A stretch of DNA of 64,000 nt from Cymodocea nodosa (Eukaryota > Streptophyta > Magnoliopsida > Alismatales > Cymodoceaceae), in assembly GCA_036874045.1 (NCBI GenBank), contig CM072345.1, positions 15,220,001 to 15,284,000 on the forward strand. The letters are read 5' to 3'. This document shows, in pieces, positions 37,601 to 47,200 of the stretch; position 1 is the stretch's first letter; each line of letters opens with the position of its first letter. The position numbers were made by a program, and so were the translations under genes. The notes beneath the pieces were generated by a model. The model had not been told where the DNA came from. It was given only the letters and a program-made list of their open reading frames with translations, and did no database searches.

Positions 37601-39846
37601 CGGAACTATGAGTACCACTAATTTTGGCCAATTGAACTATTATAGTTGATTGGCACATCCATTTGTTAAAGATCCATAAGATCATAACACAGCCATCAAC
37701 AAACCAATTTGAATATTGAGGATCCTTGGAAGACAGAAAATCCTCAGTGGTATTTCTCGGATGTCAGTGAGTACAAAGGAAAAAAGTGAATGATTTAGAC
37801 CATAGAAAATAGTTTCATCCATTTAATTTGATTATGGTTTCATTCAAGTCGCACAGAGGAGAATGCCATGCGGAAAAAAGGAAAAAAAACAAATGGGCAA
37901 GGGGACAGCAACCAAAGTGTCAACAAAGATATAAGACATCAACAGGGCATAAATATTACCAATCAAAAGCCATATAGTGGAGTTGATAGGGACAAAACTG
38001 TTGGTACGTGTGAGAAGGGCCAATCCACTGCACTAGGTTTTATCTAATATTGAATTTAGGGAGGGTTGCCTCTTTAAATGAAAGAGACATTTCTTAGGAG
38101 GGTCCAATTGCATGTAGCTTTACCTCCATAAATGAAAAGGTTATTTATTAGTAGTACATGTGTCGTTAAAGAGGCTAGGACCCATGCTTCAAAAAGAATG
38201 ACGCGTGAGATTGCATTTTGAGAGTGTATGGTGATGCACGTAGTGTCATAGGTGAAACGCTTAAACACGTTAGGGAGCAATGGTTACATTGGTGAAGCAT
38301 GTGTTTGCACGTGGGAACGTGTAAGGGCCTGCGGTTCGACAATAGCAAGTGTAAGTTCTTGAAAGCACATTTGATAGTTATTTACGATCATCACAATTCA
38401 TTGCCAAGTGTCTGATACTTCATAGTTGGTTTTTTTTCCAAATCATTGACTTGCTGGCTTGGAAGTCAAACTGAGACATTCCCCATGTTTCCAGTTTATT
38501 AAAGTATAAATTCTTGTCTTGCAGTCTGCTGATAAAACTAATGGCCCAAATCATGAGGGGCCGACTCAGAGGGCTTCAGCTATGGCAGCATTAACATCTG
38601 CGTTCAATCCTTCTTCTTCAGCCAAAACCGTGCCTTCCAAGCCAACTCACTCTGGCCAATGTTCACAAAGAGCTGCTGCAGTTGCTGCTTTGTCTAACGT
38701 TCTAACCGAAGAACAAAAGAAAGCATCCGAAACTCCTCCCACAGAAATTGATGGACATTCTCGACAATCTTCTGGTAGAGCAAATTTTTATTACCATGAA
38801 TTCTGTGGAAAATATAAATTGCATTTTTGTTAGAAGTTATTATAAAAATCAAGGCATGATGAAAGATTAATGCAATTTTTATATTATATAATTCACTTGT
38901 TTCGGTCTCAAAGACCTCAAACTAATTATTTTGCAATTCTTTAATTGGATTTTCCTTGGTTATTTATAGCTAATTAAATGTTAGATTTCAAGTTGGAGAA
39001 TATGTCGTGTCAAATATTCTGTGTATTTTTTTTTCCAGATTACTTCAAACAATAGGGACTTTTATTTTTCATAAATAATCGGGGACAGGATTGTATATAT
39101 TTTTAAAATTGAATTTGTCATTATCCTTCGTATGGTCCAACTGCAAGATGGTGCTGGTCATGTATAGGAGGACATTTTAAGAATTAGTAAGACATGGAGA
39201 ATGGTAGAAAAATCAGGTGGCAGCACATGTATCTTTTACAAGAAAATATATCCTCTCATAAAAGAGTCTATTTTTGAAAACTGAATGATACAGGTGAACC
39301 GAAGTGTGAAGATGCCGACCCTAACGTGGAGGATCCTCCAGAAGAAGCGCCTCAGATGGAAGGCAGTGAAGAAGTTGATCCTGCGTCCATAACTAGCGAC
39401 TCTGGGAATGAAATGAATCCTGAGATATCCCAGGCAAATCGGAGTTCAGGTGAAAGCACATTCAGCTACGAGCGTCTGACTACGAAGTCCACTGATCCAG
39501 TAGAGGGTATCAACTACAAAGAAAGAGAGGTTTGTACCGTGATTATTTATTTGTTTGATTGATTGCCTACCTCTTTTTCCGTAAAAAAGATGAAAGAAAA
39601 ATGTAAAAAGGGTATTATAGATAGATAGATGTATGTGTGTGTGTTTGCAGCTTCCGTCTTCTAAGGAAAACGTCTCTTTGCCTTTTGATTGCTCTGTTCT
39701 TGGACATACAATTCTCACCTTCTGAACTACAGGCCTATCTGTCTGATGCTGAGTTCGAGACGGTCATGGGGATGAACAAAGATGAATTTTATAAACAACC
39801 AAAGTGGAAGCGGGACATGCAGAAAAAATTGGCGGATCTCTTCTAA
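19633..39846 (+). CDS. Villin (gelsolin-family actin-bundling protein)
   Basis: 22 coding exons join in frame to 946 aa: 19633-19688, 19788-19887, 21117-21185, 21274-21510, 21603-21780, 21874-22006, 24186-24345, 24437-24587, 25135-25235, 25318-25476, 29665-29733, 29837-29905, 29978-30115, 32980-33108, 33356-33503, 33598-33608, 33700-33840, 33911-34036, 36751-36816, 38525-38774, 39294-39529, 39733-39846. Six gelsolin repeats span about residues 1-725. The duplicated halves show in [12 protein letters not shown] (about residue 40) and [12 protein letters not shown] (about 412); [10 protein letters not shown] marks G6. After a Ser/Glu-rich linker comes a C-terminal headpiece ([31 protein letters not shown]) with the basic actin-contact residues. 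Plant villins cap, sever and bundle F-actin in a calcium-dependent way. Length and organisation fit the VLN2-VLN5 type; no paralogue number is assigned. Confidence 0.95.
22007..24185 (+). other. Villin intron 6
   Basis: A 2.2-kb AT-rich intron between the KLYR/S and ITDGQLK codons. No coding or repeat structure was recognised. Confidence 0.7.
25838..25998 (-). mobile_element. Au-like SINE, minus orientation
   Basis: Read on the minus strand it starts with a tRNA-like head. A box A-like TAATGGTAAAGTTGCTC (about 25970-25986) is followed by a box B-like GGTCACAAATTCAAATCC (about 25936-25953). The body then matches the recalled plant Au SINE: CAAG.ATAAGGCTACATGCAATGGAAGA-like, then TCAAGACCCTACATTTTTG. 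It lies in villin intron 10. No target duplication was established. Confidence 0.6.
26090..26660 (+). mobile_element. RTE-type LINE relic, plus orientation
   Basis: It starts near AGGATTAAAATAGGATGGATGGAGTG (an [13 protein letters not shown] peptide). It then passes through CTATAAAATTACTATTTGTCTAGTTATACTTTATGG ([13 protein letters not shown]) and ends in CCACATGATGGAATTATGACTTG with a TTGTTGTTATGG tail. All features are typical of 3'-truncated plant RTE copies. Stops interrupt every frame. Confidence 0.6.
27545..28210 (-). mobile_element. RTE-type LINE relic with partial RT frame
   Basis: A 96-codon minus-strand frame at 27738-28028 reads [20 protein letters not shown], then [20 protein letters not shown], then [17 protein letters not shown]. 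This is the C-terminal part of a plant RTE reverse transcriptase. The element ends at about 27545 in the RTE tail; on the minus strand CTACGTGGTAAGATTATGGC precedes TTGTTGTTATT. It is antisense within villin intron 10. Confidence 0.75.
28440..28540 (+). mobile_element. RTE LINE 3'-end fragment
   Basis: GAAATGGCCAACCCCATATA is followed by ATGAAATTATAGCTCAGATT and a degenerate ATTATTATTGTTATTGTC tail. This is the same terminal signature as the relics ending at 9650 and 26660, but with almost no upstream sequence. Confidence 0.5.
28600..29320 (+). mobile_element. RTE-type LINE relic, plus orientation
   Basis: Decayed reverse transcriptase C-terminal region. Near 28730-28850 it reads like [37 protein letters not shown] segment follows near 28880, and the end at 29255-29320 is CCACGCAACCCACCATACATAGTG with a TTGTTATTGTCATTATT tail. 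It is the fourth RTE fragment in the same villin intron. Confidence 0.6.
30266..30990. mobile_element. 725-bp foldback element with ~54-bp terminal inverted repeats
   Basis: The left end at 30266-30320 (starting AATTTAGAAACTACTACTAG) is matched by the reverse complement of 30937-30990, with only a handful of mismatches over ~54 bp. The interior holds short repeated STCACTAATTT-type blocks and no recognisable transposase, so it looks like a non-autonomous DNA transposon. It lies in villin intron 13. No clear target duplication was seen beyond short AT/TA matches. Confidence 0.65.
32030..32430 (-). mobile_element. Ty1/copia RNase H relic, minus orientation
   Basis: On the minus strand, interrupted frames read [23 protein letters not shown], then [11 protein letters not shown], then [15 protein letters not shown], then EDQKH.NRLALCK, then [18 protein letters not shown]. 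This is the order seen in the copia RNase H domain (KK..VVSRSSAEAEYR ... SAI.IA.NP.FHERTKHIEID ... ). It is antisense in villin intron 13, with no LTRs identified. Confidence 0.55.
33598..33608 (+). other. 11-nt villin microexon
   Basis: The sequence between CCTCAG and GTTTGT supplies GA AAA TTA GAG after the G left by the exon ending at 33503. It encodes GKLE and restores the frame to [11 protein letters not shown]. Other plant villins have GKFEVEEIYNFSQDD here, so protein conservation requires this tiny exon. Confidence 0.8.
34037..36750 (+). other. Villin intron 18
   Basis: A 2.7-kb AT-rich intron between RKAT and VFSDSYA codons. Apart from a solo-LTR candidate at 35883-36098, no structure was recognised. 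Confidence 0.7.
35883..36098. mobile_element. Solo-LTR candidate
   Basis: The 216-bp block starts TGTTAG and ends CTAACA, a perfect 6-bp terminal inverted repeat of TG...CA form. Its GC content is higher than that of the surrounding intron. The flanking five bases (AGTGA, TTTGA) do not match well, so a target duplication is not shown. Confidence 0.4.
36817..38524 (+). other. Villin intron 19
   Basis: A 1.7-kb intron between MHDLE and SADKTNG codons. At 38080-38140 a short stretch (GGAGGGTCCAATTGCATGTA then GCTTTACCTCC) resembles the Au SINE body but lacks a recognisable tRNA-like head. Nothing else was identified. Confidence 0.5.
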
Positions 39847-42800
39847 GCATTGCGCGTAACGGTACCTAGTCATGTTCCCAGGAATCGAATCCTCCTTCTG
39901 TGCCTACTACAACATTTGGTGCTGTTTCTTTTGACCATCTAGTCGCTTTTCTTTTTCTCGCTAGACGGAGTATTCTTTAATCCGTACTTGTGGTACTTTC
40001 CACCAGCTCGCTTGGTTCTTTTTATTAGTTTGAAGTTCATAAACTACAATTGATGTATCGGAGATACACAGTTTGTGCTTCCAAAAGGTTGAAATAATAT
40101 CTATAACGAGTGCTTCGTTGTCGTGACATTTGTGAATGATTTGAGTTATCTTGAGGATCAGCACGGACACATCTGAGCCTCCCACGGATCACAGCCATTC
40201 TGAATGGTCGTCAGCTGTCACGGTCAGCAAGCAGACGAGGAGTGCGAGTGACCTTTTTACGGTCGACTAATGCATGAGCGGTGGTCGACACAACTCGCCG
40301 ATAGTGGACAGAACCAGATAACGACGGAAATACTGGTATCACCGTACTTGTCATTCTCTCATCGTGGCATGGTGTTCCACCACAGGTACGGTATTTATTA
40401 GCTGACAATGAGAGATATATATAATCTTGAGATTAATTAACATGAATGACATGAACAGTATTACTTATCTGTCATGGAGGATTTAAAACATATTAGTGGC
40501 CAACAGTCAGTAGAATAAGCTTCCAATTCAATCTACTTACGTATGAAACCTTCGGTACCGAGGGCTTAAAAAAACCAAAACCATGAAAGGTGATCTTCCT
40601 CCACCTGTTGGTTGACCTGCTGTTGTTACATGGATGTTCCACTTGTAAAATAAGTGATAAACTAGGTGTCCCACCATAGCATCCACATCCACTCTAAGCT
40701 TAAGTTAGACAAACGTGTATACGAGGTTTAAATTTGGATTTTTTTTTGCAACCATGTATGACAATACATTTACTTGATATTTATAACTACCATAGGGGGA
40801 GAGATCGACCACCTCATCTAGAAATATTTTTTGGTGGGACACAACGATTATTCCCTCTTCGTGATTTGGTGTCGATATGGCTGGCTGGCATCGAGCAGGG
40901 ATGCCACGTTAGGTTGCCAAGTATATGCTTCACAACTTACTTAGCATTGGGGGTCGTAGTGGTAGGGTCGGTCCTTATATCAGAATGTAGATAAATAGAT
41001 AAAAATAACATCCACGCAAAAATTAAAAATCTTTGAAAGAAGTTGGTTGGTAGAGCTACCATCTCAACTTCGAAAGGGAAGTAAAACGAAGCTCCTTGTA
41101 TTTTTGAAACCGATGGTCGATGCTTTTTAATCGTGATTGATCTCTCTCGAACCAGGAGGAAGCCGAACATGGCCTTCCAACTTTCGATCTCAGTGATTCT
41201 GTCTCAAGTCTACTTTCTAATCGCCTGTGAAGAAAAAGAAAAAGAAAAGAATGCTCTGATCACCTTCTCTGAGCCCCAAATATATAATATTGTTTAAAAC
41301 CTTTGCCGCTAGTAACGTTTCTTCCATGACGACGACTCCTTTGAAATCATCCTTCTTGTGTTGTTGCCCTTTATTCCTTGTCCCTTTCTAATTCCCTTTT
41401 CAAATGGAATGTGTGCATCCACATATTTCTAATTTTCATCTAAAAAAACATCATCGTCATTATTCTTATAGGATGCAGAATGGTGGAATATATGGTGAGA
41501 GTTTCTTTTTCAAAAATCCAAGAGAGACAATAATATAAGAAGAAGAAAAAAAATTACTAGAGCCATCATAATTACATCTCTCTCTACTGGCAAATATGGT
41601 TTAAAAAAAATTGAAACAAATGTGTGTGAGAGTATTTTTGCCCACATATCCCACGTCCGTTAAAAAGGGGGGGAAAAATGAAATATTAATATATCGTAAT
41701 AAAAGGATACATGTGTTCCCAGTGGCTGAATGGGAACTTTAAAGTTAGTTATGATAATAATAAAAAAATGAACGAAGAGATCGATCGATCTCAACTCAAT
41801 GTACGAATCAGGTGATTGCTGCGAGCAAAGTGAGATGAATAACGTTACGATGGTAAGATTCGTAAAAATATAGAGGAATGGAAGAAGAAAGTGTTCTTTG
41901 TAGGCAAATTATGCCACACAAGATACAAATGGATATACGGATTTAAAATTTATAAATGGTAAAAATTACATCTTAAATAAATATTTAAAAGATTAATCAT
42001 CTGCTTGTTTCAGATCTTTATTTATAAATCTTAAGTAAGAAACATTTACCAGTTATGGATATAATTTTAGTTTATTATTTTGGGAAAAAAAAAATCATTT
42101 GAATAAACACATACTTGATAATTCATTTTACAACTTACACAATAAATTATCATGAAAAAGCTTATTCAAACAATTTATGTTTCCAAATACTGAAAAAATG
42201 TAGTTATTGGTGTTTACAGCTACAAATTTGATCGTAGGTATCTATCCTATAAAATACACGACTTAACAGGATTAAATTATGAGACGACGTAGTGCTGCTA
42301 AATCTCATATTTTATACCGTAAAACGAATGCTTACAACCAAATTTTTTCGCAGACACGGCTAATAACTAAGTTTCGTGAAGTAAAGATAAAATCATTCTT
42401 GTTCAACGTTTTAGGATGCATTTGTTTGAAATATAATTCCAGTCTAACGAAGGGGAAGTAGGATGACGCCATCGTTTTTGCGATGAAAGGGGGGGAAGTC
42501 GGTGACATCGTCTGGGAGTGAAGTGAAGTGAAGTGAAGTGAAGAAGAGAGCGGTGTTTGACAACAAAGATTTATTACTCTTGGTGCATTAATTTCCTTAA
42601 TTAATTACTCTCACGCGATGGAAGGCGGCTGATCATACGTTGGGTAAGAAAATCCGTAGGGAAATTTCAAATTAGATTCGTGGTCAAGTTAGGAATTAAA
42701 TCCCTCTGACATATTTTTTTTTTTTTTGCAAGAAGAGGAAAGAAGGACGAGTACAACCGCCGGATTTTATGATACGACTGATGACACCTTTCCATTACTG

Positions 42801-43400
42801 AAGCATGTGCTGGTGGAGGTGTAATCACGTCAGACGTCATAATTTTATTCAATTCCGTAGGATCTAAACGTAGAAAAAACATCGCGAAGAATAAATAAAA
42901 AACGCAGACAACTTAAACGTTGAACACACCCACCCGAATGGACGGCGATTCACTTACGAGGGTGTCATGTCAGGGGGGAGCCGAAGAGATGTGCGGAATC
43001 AAAAGACCTCCTCGAGTCTGAACTCTCACACTCGCTCGTCTGTGGCCTTCATGCATGCAAGGCAGGCAGCAATGTTCATATGTTTAATGTGTGTGTTTGT
43101 TTGTTTAATTTGTGGTCCTCAACCACAACTGTTTTGTTTAGCGTCTTCTCCTGTGTCCATCGCTGGCAGATCACAAATCACAGGTTCCTTGTGTGTTCGT
43201 CACATACGAGATTTGTGGTTGGCATGTAATTCATGGTACAGAAAGTAGCAAGTATGAGTTTAATTAAGGATGTATAATGTAATTTGGTGGTAGATATATA
43301 ATATTGGAATAAATTAATATGCACAGAATATAATATACAACAACAAGCAATAACAATTCAGATTACTGCGTCAGATTGATGGCATAAATCTTTTTCTTCT
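39847..43400. other. Intergenic region between villin and KEG
   Basis: The first few hundred bases are the villin 3' UTR. The rest is AT-rich with no gene I can support. It holds a five-copy AAGTG array near 42516-42543 and a GATCGATCGATC run near 41779. Short open frames around 40211-40994 have no recognisable domains. Confidence 0.5.
42516..42543 (+). repeat. (AAGTG)n microsatellite
   Basis: About five uninterrupted copies of the pentamer GTGAA/AAGTG. Confidence 0.8.
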
Positions 43401-44049
43401 TAGCCCTCCCTTTTTTTTTTCTTCTTTGCGTAAGATTAGAAATAAAAGAAGAGCTCCGTGTCTCCGACGTATCGGTTCGGTTCCGTTTTCCAGACCCGTC
43501 CTTGCTTGGATTCAACGGCGACAGCACCCACCAGTGGCCGCCGTCACTGTCCGCTCGCTTCTGCCGTCTGCCCCCAACAATCCTCCACTATTCTGTGCTG
43601 GGTCTGGCCATTGGATCTGCCCGATTTCGTTTCCCAAACACTACCCAACCGACCAACATTATCCTACACATCGAGCTTGCGTCCAAAATCCTCTTCCCTC
43701 GTGACCCGCCTCGCTGAAATCCGCCGCTTCAAGCTTGGTGCTGTTGCAAGCCGTGGGAAATATTGGAGCTGTTTGGTGTCCGATTGAAGAAAATCCCTTG
43801 CTGCGAAGTGTGGGTGAGAGGCGATTTCCTCGTTCTTGCCCTTTCCTGTTTGTTGTGTTTACTCTCTCTCTCTCTCTCTGTGTGTGTCTGTCTCTCTGTC
43901 GCTGTTTCCGGCGAAACGACTTGTGATTTGTTGAAGCCTTTCTACTTTCGTTTTTAATGTCCGGGGGAAGCCAACAGGTGGTCGCCTTTGTCGCTTTCGT
44001 AGGGCGGTGGAAACCCTAAGAATTAGTGCACTTTCTCTGAATTTTGAAT

Positions 44050-44088
44050 ATGTCGTCGCTTGTCGACAGCTGCATGTTCGAAGTCTAA
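44050..44088 (+). CDS. uORF 1 in KEG leader
   Basis: A 12-residue frame (MSSLVDSCMFEV) whose TAA stop shares its last A with the ATG of the next uORF (TAATG). Confidence 0.45.
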   Translation: MSSLVDSCMFEV

Positions 44089-44219
44089 TGCCGATGGAAT
44101 GTAAACATGTTGGGTGTGAGGCCATCGCCATAGCTCTTTCTGCTGCCGCCGCCGCCGCCGCCGCTCTTGAGTTGAATCTGTTCGAAAAGTTGGGATCTTT
44201 GGATGGTCGATTGTGGTGA
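44088..44219 (+). CDS. uORF 2 in KEG leader
   Basis: A 43-residue frame starting MPMECKHVGCEA. It contains a polyalanine stretch from the GCC repeat and ends DGRLW at a TGA, 36 nt before the KEG ATG. Translation is inferred only from position. Confidence 0.45.
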   Translation: MPMECKHVGCEAIAIALSAAAAAAAALELNLFEKLGSLDGRLW

Positions 44220-44255
44220 ATAAGGGGAGAGAAAAGTGGGGAACGGTTGGGGGAT

Positions 44256-47200
44256 ATGAAGGTTCCATGCTGTTCCGTTTGCCACTCTAGATATGACGAG
44301 GAGGAGAGAGTTCCCCTTCTCCTTCACTGCGGCCATGGCTTCTGCAAGGTATGCCTTTCACGGATGTTCTCTGCCTCTCCTGATACGTCGCTCCCCTGCC
44401 CCCGATGCAGGCACCCTACAAATGTAGGTAACAGCGTGCATTCACTGAAGAAGAACTTCCCTATACTTTCCCTTCTTAGTTCCTCTCCATCATCCCCTTC
44501 CTTTGAGTGTGACACTGAAGATGAGTATGTCGATGATGATGTCGATGATGATCCTTGTGATGACAATCCAGTGAATGAATACGATGGGGATTACTTCTTT
44601 AGGTCCCGCTACAGTCAAAATCATCGCCCCCATGCCCCGGTCTCTAGCTGTTGTTCGAGCAGTGGATCAATGTCTACCATTGACTTGGGATTCCACCACA
44701 ATCTAAAGCTTGTTAGGAAGATTGGTGAAGGGCAGAGGGCTGGCCAGGAGACATGGACTGCTGTGCTGTCTGGAGGATCTTCCTCATCGTCTGTTTCCTC
44801 TTCATCTTTGGTGAATCCAAGGTGCCGACACAAAGTTGCAGTGAAAAGAATTGTGGTTAATGATGACATGGAAGATGTAGTTTGGTTGCAAAGCAGGCTT
44901 GAGGACCTGAGACGTGCAACCATGTGGTGTAGAAATGTGTGCACATTTCACGGAACAATACGCATGGATGGTTATCTTTGTCTTGCCATGGACAGGTATA
45001 ATGGCTCCATCCAATCGGAGATGCAGCAGAATAAAGGTCGCCTCACCTTGGAGCAAATTCTCAGGTCCTTACATCTTCACTTTGTTCTTCCTTTACGCAT
45101 TCCTCTCTTTGTTCAACTAGGATGATTTAAATATAAATTCTTTGGTAAATCAACTCAAATTGAAGAACAATGTATAAAAGGAGGTGTATTCCTACTCAAA
45201 AAGCAGAATTTTAGTGGATAGTTGAGTGCATGCGTTCCATAAACAAATATTGTTGTACAGACTTCATTTCTACTTCTACTTTTAAAGTTGTATCTTGCAA
45301 TAGCAACAACAACGATAATAAAGCCTAAATAGTAACAGCGAGAATGCTGACAAGAAATGGCATGCTTTGCATCTCTACCTAACGTAAGTTTATCGTATAG
45401 TCCATATAATATTTATGGTGAAAATGTTACCTTGCGTTTTGGGTCAGCTGAAATCCTCCAACAAGAAATGAAGCTAAAAGTGTATGGTTTTGTCACATCA
45501 ATGATTGGTAAATGATGTGTCACATGTGCCCGTATACCCTTACTTGGAATTTCTTCTCCCAAATGGAAGTTGGAGGAATAATTTAGATGCTTTCATTATC
45601 TGTTATACATCCACACAATGAAAACTTACTTTTGGTAAAAGCCTTCTTTTGACTGTTATCAAATACAACAACATTAAAAAAAATTCTATAAAAATAAAGC
45701 AAAAAATTTATTTTAGGTACTGTGTATTGTAAGTGATTTGAACAAGAGGCAAATGAAGTTGGCAAGCATATCATGGAATGCTTCAACGAGATGGGGAGAG
45801 AGAGTAGCTTGTGTTTGATTGATATAAACTCCTCCATAAGCTATCTGCAAAGAAGAGGTTACTTCTTTGAGGTATAATGCCCAAACTGGCATTCTTGAGA
45901 GCATACTTTGAAAGCTTCCATTTATAGAAAAATCCCTGTATGGAAGTCAGAGGGATTCTGTTTCATCTAGAATGCCAAAAACAAATAGAATTGGACACAT
46001 TTTTTGGAAGATTCTATTTATTAAAAAATTCTCTGCATGAAAGTTGACATGGACGAGCGTAGCATACATATGGAAGCTTTAAAAAATCATGTTTTTGAAT
46101 ATTTTATCATATCAAGAACATAATAATCCAACTTGTATAAAAATGTAGTGAATCTTATAGATGCATATCTGCAAGGAATTTAATTATTGGATTTTTGGTC
46201 TCATTAACCTAGTTTATTGACATATAAGAAAATCAATTGTCCTTTTTATCCTCACATTGAGGCCAGACTAAAGTAATAGACATAATAGGCTGGCTGGATA
46301 AGGACAACAATCAACTGCAGCTCAGTTCAAACACTTTTGGATTGTATAGATCTGTTGGATCTAGGCATTACAAATGGTATTAAAACCTGATATAAAATGT
46401 AGGAATTTAATGCCTACTCATATGGAGTAGGAGCTACTTTCATGACATCTTTTGCTTTATGGCAGCTGACTTGACGAGGATGCCTGATGTTTAAACATGG
46501 GAGATTATAATACTCTAGATATAATCCCATATTGCTTAGATTAAAGTAGTAAATGAGATAAATAAAAATAATGATCAGCTATTAACTATTTAAATCCAAT
46601 AATTGAGTTAAAACATTGCTATGATCCAGTCAGGCATGATCTTTTTGATTTATAAAAATAAAAAATAATTTATCCATCCAGTTTGATGGTTTGACCTGTT
46701 GACTTTAATGCCTTATTGCACCTGTAATTTTGACGCTATTAAATTACTATAGAGACGTTTCCACTTACACTCAAAAGTTACCTATCTGCTTTATATTCTT
46801 CCACTTTCAACCTTCTCACTGCATTTCCTTCTTGCATTTCTCTATTTTTTTTTTTTTGGAGATATACATATCTTAAATAATTGAGAAGGCTTTGTGTTTT
46901 GCTTCCTGTTCTTTTTCTTTATATCTATTAAAATATTTGTTGGATTTCAGATATGGGGCTGATATTGCTCGTGCGGTTGCAGAACTTCATGCTGCTGGTG
47001 TTGTTTGCATGAACCTGAAGCCATCTAATCTTCTTTTGGATTCAAGTGGTCGGGCTGTGGTTTCAGATTATGGACTTCCTGAAATATTGAAGAAACCATG
47101 CAGAAAAGCTCGTCCATTCCCAGAGGATGGTTCTTCAAGAACACATTCATGTATGGATTGCACCATGTTAAGTCCACATTATACAGCTCCTGAAGCATGG

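Larger units (their letters stand above)
43400..44255 (+). promoter_or_regulatory. KEG promoter-proximal region and 5' leader
   Basis: A shift to C- and T-rich sequence marks the leader of the KEG gene. It includes a CT/GT pyrimidine run at 43861-43905 and a GCC trinucleotide run at about 44146-44163. Two uORFs lie in the last 210 bases. No TATA box was fixed, and an intron in the leader cannot be excluded. Confidence 0.5.

Noticed and set aside
39637-39732. Upstream acceptor (GTTTGCAG at about 39650) for the last villin exon
   Set aside because: It reads into an in-frame stop or a non-family sequence; the acceptor at 39732 gives the conserved headpiece join EREAYLSD.
40211-40994. Short frames between villin and KEG
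   Set aside because: No domains, no splice context and no coding bias that I can see.
44247-44255. KEG start three codons upstream
   Set aside because: The apparent initiator is TTG at 44247; the true first in-frame ATG is 44256.
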